Assembly: GCA_051453625.1 (NCBI GenBank)
Contig: JBOZIK010000001.1
Location: 28,322,032-28,386,031, forward strand
Length of the DNA: 64,000 bases
Direction of reading: 5' to 3'
From: Welwitschia mirabilis
Taxonomy: Eukaryota; Gnetophyta; Gnetopsida; Welwitschiales
A model generated the notes under the pieces. It was not told the DNA's origin and searched no databases. It worked only from the letters and a program-made list of their open reading frames with translations. The stretch's first letter is position 1. Every line of letters starts with the position of its first letter. A program made the position numbers and the translations under genes. Shown piece after piece: positions 12,090-22,882 of this stretch.

Positions 12090-13749
12090 ATGTTTTTAAT
12101 AAGCAAAAAGATATAAAGCTTCTTTAGAATAATTTACATGGTTTACTAGATGCTACTTGGTATCTTCTGGGTGACTTTAATATGGTTACTTCCTCTGGAG
12201 ATAAAGTAAGAAGATGTTCATTCCTTTTTAATACTTTAATTGGAATGATCTCATTATGTGATTTCATTTCTATGATTCTATGGATCTTACTAGAAGGACT
12301 TGTTCTCCTATTTTAACTTGGTCTAGTAGGTAGATGAGAAATAATCTAATGCTTAAATGTTTAAATATGATTTATATTTTTCATAATAATCATTTTTAGT
12401 TTAGTGATATTGATACTTATTTTATGCATAGCATTTTCTCTACAAATGTTTTAGATCATTTTTTCATTTACAACCTCGAGTTTCATTATTAATACTAAAT
12501 TTTTTTATTATAACTTCATAAATTCTATGATTCATTGCCTCTAATCCATGGCTAACATGATAAATAGTGGTATGGATTGACACTCTTAGTGAAGAGAGAC
12601 TTATTATTGTACTTTAATTTTAATGCAATAATTTGGTAAATTGGTAGTCGATCATTTCAAACAAGAGGCTCTTACTTATTCTAAGAAATATAAATCCATC
12701 ATTTTAGCTCTAGAAAGGTACCATTTTAATGTTGATCTTCAAGATGTTAATCTAAATGTATCAACTATAACTCAATACATGAAACCTCAATAGGCTTATG
12801 CTTATTGATTTCATTCTCAATTTCATTAACATAGTAATAGTTATCTAAATCATTTTTTATGATTCTAAAATTTGATCTATATATTTCTAATACTATTTTT
12901 GACGTTTAATTTAATGAATAAAAATTCATAGACCCTTTAGACATTGAAAATATCTTTTCTTATGAATTTTGAAACTTTTTAATTGTGAGCCTTATTTTAA
13001 TAAATAAATTTATTTTTGGGAAGATCTTATAGATTTTATATCTAGTCTTATACTAGATAATATTATCTTCCTTCTTGATCATCTTCTCTCCTTTAAGGAA
13101 ATTACTATTGCTATGAAGGAAATGAAAGATGATAAGGCTCTTATTCCTAATGGTCTTTTAGTTTAGTTTTATAAGCATTTATGGGATGTGATTATGGCTT
13201 ATTTTTGTGAAGTCTATAAAGAATATTTACCCTCTATTTCTATTAGTAGATTTATTAGTAATGGTTTGATCAAGTTTATCCCAAAAGATAAGGATGACTA
13301 TCAAATTAAATATTGACATCTAATTATGCTACTAAATACTTCATATAAGATTATTACTAAAGTCTTAACTAAAAGTTTGAATAAGTAAGTTATTTCTAAG
13401 GTTATCCATCCATATCAAACTTTCTTGATCAAAGGTCATTATAATTTAATGAGTATAATTAGTCTTGATAAATCTTAGGAGTGGGAATTTAAATCTAGTT
13501 AAGATTTTATTTTTTTAAAGATTGATTTCTCTAAAGCCTATGATGGAATTTCTTAGAATTTCATTTTAAATATTCTCCAAAAAATTAGCTTTAGACATGG
13601 ATTTTAACAACACATTATGATTCTCTTCTCTGATGCCTTTACTAGGGTTTATGTTAATGGTCTATCTGTGCTCCTTTTTTACTTAAAATATTAGTATTTT
13701 ATGGTTTTTCCTTAGCTCCTTACTTGCTCATCATTATTCTGATGCTTTC
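12090..13749 (+). pseudogene. LINE (plant L1-type) endonuclease and reverse transcriptase, 5' part
   Basis: An AP-endonuclease segment reads DATWYLLGDFNMVTSSGDK near 12145-12205 (L1 form W..iGDFN.v....DK). After a decayed linker the RT reads 'DKALIPNGLL', 'LIKFIPKDK', 'LLNTSYKIITKVLTKSLNK', 'FLKIDFSKAYDGIS' and 'VNGLSV', the plant L1 RT order with the first catalytic Asp intact in KIDFSKAYD. It ends with FSLAPYLLIIILM (normally QG.PLSPYLFIL.ME) and is then cut by the TRIM at 13750. The same LINE resumes at 31521 with the FADD region. The flanking pentamers ctttc (13745-13749) and ctttt (31516-31520) are the TRIM target duplication. Confidence 0.8.
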
Positions 13750-13855
13750 TATTGGGTATGCACTCCTTATGCCTAGCTCAACATATGGGTAAATATAAAG
13801 GGCTTTAGCTTCTATCTAGGTTATTACTTTTGGTGTAATGGTAAATGGCCTAATA
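13750..13855 (+). repeat. TRIM LTR copy a (106 bp)
   Basis: First of three direct repeats. It starts tattgggtatgcactcc (ancestral TGTTGG..) and ends ggcctaata (ancestral GGGCCCAACA, inferred from the third copy ending ggcccaata). It is followed by ttggtatta, a decayed initiator-Met tRNA primer site (family form TTGGTATCAGAGC). It is the same length as copy b. The 5-bp duplication ctttc/ctttt brackets the whole three-LTR structure. Confidence 0.8.
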
Positions 13856-13957
13856 ATTGGTATTAAATCCATGGTTTATTGGTTGGTCTTAGTTTTAAGT
13901 CTTCCTAGTAGCTTCTTAATTTATGTAAGCACTTGGCATGTGGATCAAGGGGAAGAC
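13856..13957 (+). mobile_element. TRIM internal domain a, PBS to PPT
   Basis: A ~100-bp non-coding spacer with a tRNA-Met-like primer site at its start (about 13857-13870) and a polypurine tract caaggggaaga at its end (about 13946-13956). No ORF. These are the hallmarks of a terminal-repeat retrotransposon in miniature, which must borrow its enzymes from other elements. Confidence 0.75.
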
Positions 13958-14063
13958 TATTAAATATATACTCCTCATGCTTAGCCTCACAAATGGGAAA
14001 ATATAAAGGGATTTAATTTCCACTTAGATCATGGCTTTTGTTGTGATAATAAAGGGCCTAAGA
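13958..14063 (+). repeat. TRIM LTR copy b (106 bp)
   Basis: The middle repeat, also 106 bp. It begins tattaaatatatactcctcatgc and ends gggcctaaga, immediately before the primer site ttagtattagagct. Being flanked by an internal domain on each side, it shows that the TRIM is a tandem LTR-int-LTR-int-LTR unit, as produced by unequal recombination between LTRs. Confidence 0.8.
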
Positions 14064-14164
14064 ATTAGTATTAGAGCTATCATTATTGGCTTATTTTACA
14101 TTAGAGTCTTTCTTGCAAATTCCATGTTCATATGAGCATTTGATATGAGGATCAAGGGGGAGAT
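14064..14164 (+). mobile_element. TRIM internal domain b
   Basis: Second internal copy, with a primer site ttagtattagagct (from 14065) and the best-preserved polypurine tract, atcaagggggagat (about 14151-14164). It is colinear with internal domain a, including 'tggcttattttacattagagtctttct'-like and 'catttgatatgaggatcaag'-like stretches. Confidence 0.75.
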
Positions 14165-14175
14165 CATTGGATATG
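14165..14175 (+). repeat. TRIM LTR copy c, left fragment
   Basis: The first 11 bp of the third TRIM LTR (cattggatatg), cut by insertion of Gypsy element C. The remaining 95 bp lie at 31421-31515. 11 + 95 = 106, the exact length of copies a and b. The last five bases (atatg, 14171-14175) are one copy of the TSD of element C. Confidence 0.75.
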
Positions 14176-15391
14176 TGTTTTGATGCTAATTTGTATGTAT
14201 TTGATGGGCTATTTTAAGTACTTTCTAAGATATTTATATATTTTTAAATGCAACTTTCATGATTATTGAGAGTTGATATGATGATCATGGAAACGCATAA
14301 TTCTTAGTATATTTTGACGTATTTTAGGTATATTTTAATACTTAGTGTTTTGAAGAAAAGATCAATGATGTAGAAGGCTGATTTATCTTAAGCTGGAAAT
14401 ATAAGGAAGTCTATTATGCCCTGTGTTATTATCATAATAATCAATATGATAGTACTACTAATATGAAATAAAGTTGTGTGACTGACTACAGACTCAAAAG
14501 CTAATGACTCACCTATTATTGGGGCATCATTCCTAGTGTTTTCTAGATAATATAAAGAGCAATAACTATTTTATTTGAGTGAATTCAATTATCTTTTGTA
14601 TAGGGTCATGTAACCCATCTGGGCTGCTGGGGCTTCTTCTCTAACTTTTAGGGTTATGGTTCTAGAAACCCTAATTTAAAACTATAAATATCCTTATTGT
14701 CCTTATTTCCTACATATCTTTTATACCAGATATTATACGAGGTTCATCCCCATAGCTACAAAGATAAGTCTTAGTTAGTGTTGGGTTGTGTATCTTCTAT
14801 TGATGTGCTACTACTTTGTTTAGAAGTGGATGTTAATTCATAATTAATATAATAACTCTTTTCTATTCTATTGTGTAAACCTCCCTCATGGTTTACACTA
14901 GTTATGATTTTATCATAGCTTCATAGTTGATCTAGATCATGAGGGTAACCTTTATTAAGGTTAATATTTTTAGTTTAGATTTGTATTTATTTCATGTTGC
15001 ATTTTTATAATTACATATTCTATTCAATGTATCTTATAGATTTATGTTGGTTAGGATTAAGTGCTAGTTTCCTTAATTAATCTAAATTATAAGGACTAAT
15101 CTTAATGATAAGAAGATTGGCAGTCAAATATATTCATCATTTATTGCATTTAAATTTCATCATCATTTATCTTACATTACATTTGCATTATTTCTTATTT
15201 TATTTACATAAAAGAAAAAAGACTAAATATACTTTGTTGAAATCACTTCTCTAGTGTCTAGCCTTAGTTCCTTCAATGGATTATGATAGTTGGTTAACTC
15301 TCATTTATACTCGTTTGTGTTTTTCTATAGGTATTTTGATTTACAAGTTTTACCTAAGAACTTAAAGATTGTATAAATTCAAATGACAACA
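14176..15391 (+). repeat. Gypsy element C, 5' LTR (~1.2 kb)
   Basis: It starts tgttttgatgctaattt and ends gacaaca, matching the 3' copy at 20823-21781 plus 31187-31415 along its length (for example tatgtatttgatggg, agtactttctaggatatttatata, cttaggattaagtgatagtttcctt). A TATA box (actataaata, 14681-14690) lies about 500 bp in. It is directly followed by a tRNA-Asp-type primer site. The start TGTT, the end CAACA and the overall plan match the LTRs of elements A and B, so all three belong to one lineage. Confidence 0.8.
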
Positions 15392-15392
15392 T

Positions 15393-15416
15393 TTTGACAC
15401 TACTATCAGTAAAGGG
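15393..15416 (+). promoter_or_regulatory. Element C primer-binding site (tRNA-Asp type)
   Basis: The sequence ttgacactactatcagtaaa follows the LTR end. It aligns with the plant Gypsy primer site TTGGCGCCGTTGCCGGGGA almost wholly through G-to-A and C-to-T changes, as expected from decay of methylated cytosines. Confidence 0.65.
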
Positions 15417-15560
15417 TATAAAGAGGGAGGATCATCACTATCCACATAAGTATCTTAGACTTCAGTTTAAGTTATTTATTTAAAATACTATTGTATTTAT
15501 ATTTTAGTTTTTATAGGTTTCTTTTTTAACAAATTTTTTATTTTAGTAGTGTTAATAAGT

Positions 15561-15822
15561 TCTGTCATCCTCTTTATCATTCCCATAACCAAGTGGAAAA
15601 CAATGTGCATTTTTGTCTTTTTTTATTTTAGTAATAAAATTTTCTAATTTTTGATAGTGTAATAAAGTTGAAATCATCCTCTTTATCATCCAAACAGTGA
15701 GGTGGATGACTATTTGTAGTTTTTGCTTTTGTTTCTAATATTTTTTGTAATTATTTTTTGGGTTCTTCACAAAATAAGTGTTTGTTATCCTTCATGTCAT
15801 CAAGACAACATCCAAGACAATG
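15561..15822 (+). other. Leader array of three palindromic hairpins, element C
   Basis: Three related segments lie about 111 bp apart between the PBS and the coding region. They start near 15561 (tctgtcatcctctttatca), 15673 (atcatcctctttatcatcc...ggtggatgac) and 15782 (ttgttatccttcatgtcat...acaacatccaagacaa). Each has the plan GTCATCC...GTCRTC-loop-GAYGAC...GGATGAC seen more clearly in elements A and B. The number, order and distance from the PBS (about 170 bp) match those elements. Confidence 0.6.
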
Positions 15823-15967
15823 TTTTTATGCATCTTATGAGTAATTAAGGATTGACATGATTTGGTAAAAACATGAAATATTAGAGAAAACAGAGTTTAA
15901 TCTTCACATTATACTTATATTTTATCATCTTGATTAATTATCTTATTTTATCCTTCTTAATTATTTA

Positions 15968-17720
15968 ATGAATAGTGATAAAAAAATATTTGGAGAAATC
16001 CTTTCTAAAAGGAGGAAAAACTTGAGAAATTCTAAGGAAAATGGTAAGAAAGAACTTAGAGAAGTTTTTGCAAAAAGAGGAAGGAAAATAAAAAATAATG
16101 TTGAGAATAGGAATTGGGCTCATTCCTCTTTTTAACCTTTTTATTTTTTTCCCTTCTCTTTTTAGACATCATATAAAAATAATCATGAAAATTTTCAACA
16201 TTTTAGGTATTCCACGTTATCTAGAGAAACATCCTTCAATCATTTTAGTTATTCATCTCCCATGAATTACTATAAAGAAGATCCACCATCTATGAACTAC
16301 TATGAGAAAGAAAATAATCCAATGAAAGAAATGATTGATGAAATGAAGAATAGGTAAGAAGATACTAATAAGAACATAGAAAATTTGATTGAGATCTTTC
16401 AACAAATATTGTTATAAAATTAAAGTTCTTTTGTAATAAAACATCCTCAAAACTATTCTACTACATCCTAGCATAAGGAAAATGAGGAAAACTTAGTAAC
16501 AAGTAACAATGATTCTTGCTTTGAAATAGAAAATGACTTTTCAAAACAAAATTTAACATCTTACTCATTATGAGATGACCAAAAGGGAGACAGTGATAAC
16601 TTGACTCAATTTTTTAATAATAAGGATGAGGATGGTTATTCATTAGATTATGGCGTTAAGGTATTAGATTATATTCTTATCATCCATTTATTACTAGAAA
16701 ATCCATATGAGAAATCCATTCATGAAGAATCTAAAAACTTTTCAATCTATGATGAAGATGATGCTCACATTTCTCTTGATACTCTTTTTGATGAATCCAA
16801 CAACTTAAAGAATGAGAAGAATTCTCAATAATAGAAGAAAGATATAGTTAAAAAAAATGATGAAGAAAGTGAGGAAATAATTCAACAAACTAATTATGAA
16901 GATAATAATAAAGAATATGAATACAATGAAGGATACATATAGATTTATTCAAACTTTATAGATGATAGACTTGTTCATGCCAATACAATAAATAAACCTA
17001 AAAATTCTACCCATATTTCTCCATCCCTTTCAATTTTACATTCATGAAAAAGTTTAGATTAGATTCTTTCTTCTACTACTACTTTCATATTACCTTATCA
17101 TCTTGATATGATAACATTTTTCCTTTTCTTCTATTTGAACCTTTATGTCATTTTCAAAGCCATATCCCTTTTCTTAAATTCATGAAACTCATAATTTTAA
17201 AAAGCATATTCCTAATATCTATTAATCTCTTCTTTTTAAAAATCATTGTGATGCTTAAGATAACATCCTTCCCATTTCTATCAAATCATCTTGACATTGT
17301 ACCTTTCATGATTACTCATTTTAAAAGTATAACTTTAAATATCTTGGAATTTTAAATTTGGATAAACTTTATCTTCTTGATAATAATTCATTCTTAGAAT
17401 TAAATCCTAAGGAGCTTTTTAATCTTATTAAACACTCTATAAGGCCCTTAAAAACTTCTTGGATCCATTTTTTGAGTTATATCTTAAATGAATTATATAA
17501 TGATACTCAAGATTTATGATGTTTTAATAAGAGATTATTTATTCGTAAAATTTATCACTCCTTTATCTCTTATTTGGATTCTAAAATTTGTTCTATTAAA
17601 GTTTTATCATTTTACTCTCTTTTACTCAAATTGGTTTTACTTCAAAATGATTGTATACCTTTTATGTTTTATTAATTGTTTTCTATTTGGTTTAGCCCTT
17701 ATTTTTCTTAAAAGTAAAAT
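15968..17720 (+). pseudogene. ORF X of Gypsy element C: conserved, unknown function
   Basis: A long broken frame sits where gag-pol should be. It starts near ATG 15968 with a basic stretch (KRRKNLRNSKENGKKELREV), then 'SSF*PFYFFPFSF', 'MNYYKEDPPSMNYYEKE', an acidic middle (open at 16601-16831: DSDNLTQFFNNKDEDG, HEESKNFSIYDEDD) and a hydrophobic C-terminal half with 'KYLGILNLDKLYLLDNNSFL', 'LNPKELFNLIKH', 'YHSFISYLDSK' and 'NDCIPFMFY'. Element B carries the same blocks in the same order on the opposite strand at 59140-60940. I recognise no enzyme motif: no DDE, no YxDD, no protease. Stops fall mostly at positions explained by CAA/CAG/TGG decay. It may be a protein specific to this non-autonomous family, or a very diverged gag. 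Confidence 0.6.
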
Positions 17721-19459
17721 ACCTGAGTGCATCTTTTACTTAACTAATTAGCCTTTTAATGGTTAGGTATTTATCATTTAGAAAAAGTAATTTTAATGGA
17801 TTAGTTAAAATATTCAATCTAAACACTCAGAAAATTTAGAAGTTATGGAAAAAAGGATAAACATCATTGGTATACTTATTGATTAAATCTTAAACATAAT
17901 AGAAGCACTTATCTTGGATTTTTTATTTTCTATTATTTAAATTCTTCGTTAGCCAATTCTTTGGTAAACATTATGGTATCACTTGAACATATTTAACTTT
18001 ACTAATGTTTTACTTTATGCATTTACCATGACTAGTAAATCTTTTACTTAGGAATTTTAAAGTAATAAGAATGACCCACCCAATTTTAAGACATTTAAAT
18101 ATCTATGAATTTCATGTCAAAGGAGGATGACTTTTTTTTTTTTTAATTCTCTTTCAGTGGTTTAAGTCTTTAGGTATTTAGGTGTACTCCTTTGTTTCGC
18201 ATTTCATTACTTCACCCTTATCCTTATGAGTCCTTAGTCATATGAAATTTAATAATTTACTTCTATTTAAAAAGAAAATAAATAAATGATAACCATGATC
18301 TTTTATCTCTGAGCTAAAACCATGGTGATCATGATGTCCTACCACAAGCACACTAGGGCAAATTTTTCTAAGAGGAAACTTTGGTAATGTGATATGGTAT
18401 CTACAAGAACTCTATAAGGGAGTTATTTGGCCATGTTGTGTTGGTTCTTACTCCTCTAACATTGGTTTACTCCCCTCATCATGGAAATAATTATCACTTA
18501 CAGGATTTAGATCAGTTATGTTCCTAGTGTTAGAAGAGGTATTACTTATTTTTTGGACTAGATTTACATATAGTACTTTCATATGATCATTCTACTTTTT
18601 TAGATTAGTGCTATTTTGGAGTGTGAGTGAGTGAGTTTATTTCTGAGTTGCTTTTGATATTATCATTCATTGATCGAGAGCATTACGTATACTTCATGTC
18701 ATCATAATTATTGCCTATTCAAGTGGTACTTTATGAGTTTTTTAGATTATGTCATGCATCATTATTAGGTGGTTTTATGATTTCTACCAAATGATTTTAC
18801 TAGGTTAGAATCTTGGATAAGTAAAAAAAAAATCTTCTTCATGTTTCTAATTATCCAATTTTATTATGTTTTTCTTAGTTGTTTTATTTGATATTTTAAA
18901 TTCATTTCCATACTTTTTAAGAAATCATAATTAAGAATTGATAATTAAGTGGTTTTTTGTTTTCTTTTTATTTTTACTTAATGGTCTTTATTCATCAGGG
19001 GTGCTTTTCCTTTAGCACTTTGATTGATGTATGCATTTTACTTTGATTGATTCATTCCTTTTATTTTGTGATGATGCTATTTCTATTTCTTTTCTTTTGA
19101 ATTTGCATACATTTACTTGCAAATCTTGAATGACATATTGAGTTCTGTCACATCTAAGGATTTTCCTTTAGCATTAACTCTCTCTCTCTCTCTCTCTTCT
19201 TTGTGCATTATCACTACTTTCTTTGATATTCTTTTCTATTTCTTTGAGTTCTTTCCACTTGTAACTCCTTTATCATGATCATTTTGATGTCCATTCTTAG
19301 CTTTTTTCCATTTTTAAACTTTATGATAACTTTTCAAAGCTTTACTAATGCTATCATTGATTATCTAATCCTACTTGGATTTTACTATTTTTTCAAATCC
19401 TTCTTTTCCTAAGTGTGATCCCATGTCTGATATCCAAATGATGATATGGATGACCTGGT
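17721..19459 (+). other. Element C 3' untranslated region
   Basis: AT-rich, no ORF. At about 18290-18540 it carries a block (gtgatcatgatgtcctacca, aaactttggtaatgtgatatgg, actcccctcatcatggaaataa) whose reverse complement occurs in the same place in elements A (23820-24000) and B (58140-58330). A (TC)n run lies near 19178-19198. The sequence then runs into an N gap. Confidence 0.55.
19178..19198. repeat. (TC)n microsatellite
   Basis: About ten uninterrupted CT dinucleotides in the 3' UTR of element C. Confidence 0.9.
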
Positions 19460-20157
19460 NNNNNNNNNNNNNNNNNNNNNNNNNNNNNNNNNNNNNNNNN
19501 NNNNNNNNNNNNNNNNNNNNNNNNNNNNNNNNNNNNNNNNNNNNNNNNNNNNNNNNNNNNNNNNNNNNNNNNNNNNNNNNNNNNNNNNNNNNNNNNNNNN
19601 NNNNNNNNNNNNNNNNNNNNNNNNNNNNNNNNNNNNNNNNNNNNNNNNNNNNNNNNNNNNNNNNNNNNNNNNNNNNNNNNNNNNNNNNNNNNNNNNNNNN
19701 NNNNNNNNNNNNNNNNNNNNNNNNNNNNNNNNNNNNNNNNNNNNNNNNNNNNNNNNNNNNNNNNNNNNNNNNNNNNNNNNNNNNNNNNNNNNNNNNNNNN
19801 NNNNNNNNNNNNNNNNNNNNNNNNNNNNNNNNNNNNNNNNNNNNNNNNNNNNNNNNNNNNNNNNNNNNNNNNNNNNNNNNNNNNNNNNNNNNNNNNNNNN
19901 NNNNNNNNNNNNNNNNNNNNNNNNNNNNNNNNNNNNNNNNNNNNNNNNNNNNNNNNNNNNNNNNNNNNNNNNNNNNNNNNNNNNNNNNNNNNNNNNNNNN
20001 NNNNNNNNNNNNNNNNNNNNNNNNNNNNNNNNNNNNNNNNNNNNNNNNNNNNNNNNNNNNNNNNNNNNNNNNNNNNNNNNNNNNNNNNNNNNNNNNNNNN
20101 NNNNNNNNNNNNNNNNNNNNNNNNNNNNNNNNNNNNNNNNNNNNNNNNNNNNNNNNN
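19460..20157. other. Assembly gap (698 N)
   Basis: The length is not a round number, so the gap size was probably estimated. It falls inside the 3' UTR of element C. Open frames that run through the Ns are meaningless. Confidence 1.
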
Positions 20158-20810
20158 TACTTGTATAATTAGCATTATAGACATCATTTAGTAGGCCACA
20201 TTAGCATAATTACAGAACATTCTTATAGGTGTGATCCAAGATACTTAAGTGACCATGAACAAGGAAAGTAATATTATGATTATTTTTGTATTTACCCCTT
20301 GTAGATTGTATTTAAAACTTATTGATTAATTTTTATGCATCATTTTAAGTTATCACTACTTAGTTTATTATATCATTCTAAGTTATCAGTATTTTTGATT
20401 ATGCATATACATCATTATTTTCTAATTTACCATGGTTATATCTTATGGTAATTTTTGTGTATGACATTTAATTTTATCTTGTGATCTATTAAATCTTTTA
20501 AGTGGCAGGCTAATTAAGATTTCAATACTTGTTTTCTTTTTTTTAAATAATATGATCATGTTTACAAGAACTTAGTTTTAATTCTAATTTCCAAAGCCTG
20601 TCATCCTTACAATTGTCTAAATAACACATAAGACAACAGATATATTATGCGTACTACAGAAATATTACATTAGTTAATTAGTTTTTGATATTTGATCCAA
20701 TATGGTAAATATTTTTGAACTCAATTTACAATTTTCTAGTTATTATTTATCTTAGTTAAATTGGCTCATGATATTATTGATTAGTTACATTATCAGGAAC
20801 TGACAAGGCT
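20158..20810 (+). other. Element C 3' UTR, after the gap
   Basis: AT-rich, no frame or motif. It leads into the polypurine tract. Confidence 0.5.
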
Positions 20811-20822
20811 AAGTGGTGGCTA
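20811..20822 (+). promoter_or_regulatory. Element C polypurine tract
   Basis: aagtggtggcta lies immediately 5' of the 3' LTR (tgttgcaatgcc). It corresponds to AAGTGGGAGGATA in element A and AAGTGGAGGGCTA in element B, which ties the three elements together. This is the plus-strand priming site of reverse transcription. Confidence 0.75.
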
Positions 20823-21781
20823 TGTTGCAATGCCAATTGATATGTATTTGATGGGGTACTTTTAGTACTTTTCTAGGATATTTATATAGGTCTAGATGTA
20901 ATTCTAATAATATGGAAAGTTGATGGAATGATCATTAGAACATATAATCATTGGTATATTTAGAGGTATTTTAGGCATATTCTAATACTTACTATTTTTA
21001 AGGGAAGATCAATAAAGCAAAAGGCTAATTTTTCTTAGTTGGAAATATAATGAAGCCTATTGTTCCCTTTGTCATCACCACAATAGCTAGGACGATAGTA
21101 CTGTTGACATAGAATAAAGCTATAAGGCTAACTATGAATCTAGAAGCTGATGGCTTACTTGTTATCAGGGCATCATCCTCAATGTCATTCAGATAATAAG
21201 AGAGATAAAAACTATTTTATCTAAGTGAATTTAATTATCTTTTGTAATGAGATCATTTACTCCATCTAGAGTACTAGGGTTTCTTCTCTAACTTTAAGGG
21301 TTATGATTCTAGAAACCCAAATTTAAAACTATAAACACCCATCTTGTCCTCATTCATAATTCATCTTTTGTACTAAATATTATTGTGATAGGAGACTGAA
21401 GAACAGGAGGTTTATCCATAGCTACAGAAAGAAGTCTTCCCTGGTGTTGAATTGTGTATTCTCTATTAAGGTGCTGCTACTTTTTTTGTAAGTAGATGTT
21501 AATTCATGATTAACACAAAAACTCTTTTCACCTCTATTGTGTGAATCTCCCTTATGATTTACATTGGTTATGATTTTGTGATAGCTTCATAGTTGATCTA
21601 GATCTAGTTGACATTGTTAGTTTATATTTGCATTCATTTCATGTCACATTTCCATAAATGCATATTTTAATTGATGTATCTTATAGCTTATGTTAGTTAG
21701 GATTAAGTGATAGTTTCCTTAATTGATTTAAGTTATAAGGACTAATCTTAGTTCCAGAAAGATTGGTAGATAAATCATCAT
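20823..21781 (+). repeat. Element C 3' LTR, left part
   Basis: Homologous to 14176-15120 (same order of tatgtatttgatgggg, tagtacttttctaggatatttatatag, gattaagtgatagtttcctt). It is broken at 21781 by Gypsy array A and resumes at 31187. The last five bases, atcat (21777-21781), are duplicated at 31182-31186 as the TSD of array A. Confidence 0.82.
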
Positions 21782-22868
21782 TTTTGCAGTGTATATTTGT
21801 GTAAGTGATTAAGTCAAAAGGATTTTTTCATTCATAAAATAAATAGATATCTCACACAATACAACACATAATATGAGTGATAGTAGACCGAAAATGTTAT
21901 ATTCACTTTAAAGACTATGAGATAAGACTCAGATTACTTTGCACAAGAATAATAGAAACCAAAAATAAAGAATAATGTAAGAAATAAAAGGTATAATACA
22001 AATGCAAGATGCAACCTAATTTAACATGCAATGCAAAATGGAACTAATACTACTTTCTTTCAGCCTTAACAAAGGATGCCTTTGATAATCTATATTACCC
22101 AAGAAATTGTCACTAGATCAAGGGAAATGTATACTATAAGGGTTATCAGAAAATTTATAATACAAACATGAAAATAAAATAAGGTTTTTGTATTAAAAAT
22201 AGTAACAACATCTAGGTTATAAAATAGTTGAGATTTAATGAATGATACATAGCCCTCCATAAAAGAAACGTCTTTCTACAACACTTAAGATGAATCTCCC
22301 ACCCTTTAATCTCATATCATGAGAATTTTTGGTGTAATGAAGATGAGAAGAAGAGTTGAAGGAGGGCTTATTTATAATAAATCACAACAGAAAAGATAAA
22401 TAGAAGGCATAGCTAGGCATACTTTTTTACATAAATGAAATGAAATAGTTAAGGGTCACTATTAGAGTTAGTTACATATCAGTGTCGTCCTGACTATCAT
22501 CCGAATGATACAGGAATGATAGTTTATTATAAAAGGTAATTCAGCATGATGACTCAGTAGTGATTTATCAATCCTCATTAGCATTCAACAATGTTGTCAT
22601 CTTGCTTATCGTGGGAACGACAAAGGGGACAATGGTCTTCTTAATCATATTTTTAAGGAGAAACTTAGTATTTTTATCAGTAATTCTCCTTCAGAGCTAT
22701 GTACATCAGAATATGACTTAAATACATCAAATCTAGATAAGAATTATACATTTTTTAGATCTGTTATTGAATCTCCAAAATCCTCAGAATCATACTTAAA
22801 CCTATGTAAAAGTCCTATAAAATAACTCATAAAACCCCATCAAATAACCACAAATTGGTGATGTAACA
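21782..22868 (-). repeat. Gypsy array A, outer (3') LTR, 1,087 bp
   Basis: Read on the minus strand it begins TGTTACATCACCAATTTGTGG and ends near ...TGCAAAAA (degraded TGCAACA). It matches 30106-31181 throughout. On the minus strand it has a TATA box TATAAATAAG (plus 22368-22377) before a pyrimidine-rich stretch, the likely R/U5 start. Two copies of the lineage's palindrome lie at about 22482-22522 and 22590-22632. Confidence 0.85.
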
Positions 22869-22882
22869 TATCCTCCCACTTA
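22869..22882 (-). promoter_or_regulatory. Element A polypurine tract
   Basis: The minus strand reads TAAGTGGGAGGATA immediately before the LTR start TGTTAC. This defines the orientation (minus) and the LTR boundary. Confidence 0.85.

Noticed and set aside
17488-17751. Plus-strand 87-codon hydrophobic frame
   Set aside because: It overlaps the C-terminal end of ORF X, but the residues shared with element B (NDCIPFMFY and neighbours) are in a different frame, so this one is a shadow.
19375-20187. Long frames on both strands through the 698-N gap
   Set aside because: They consist of unknown residues only.
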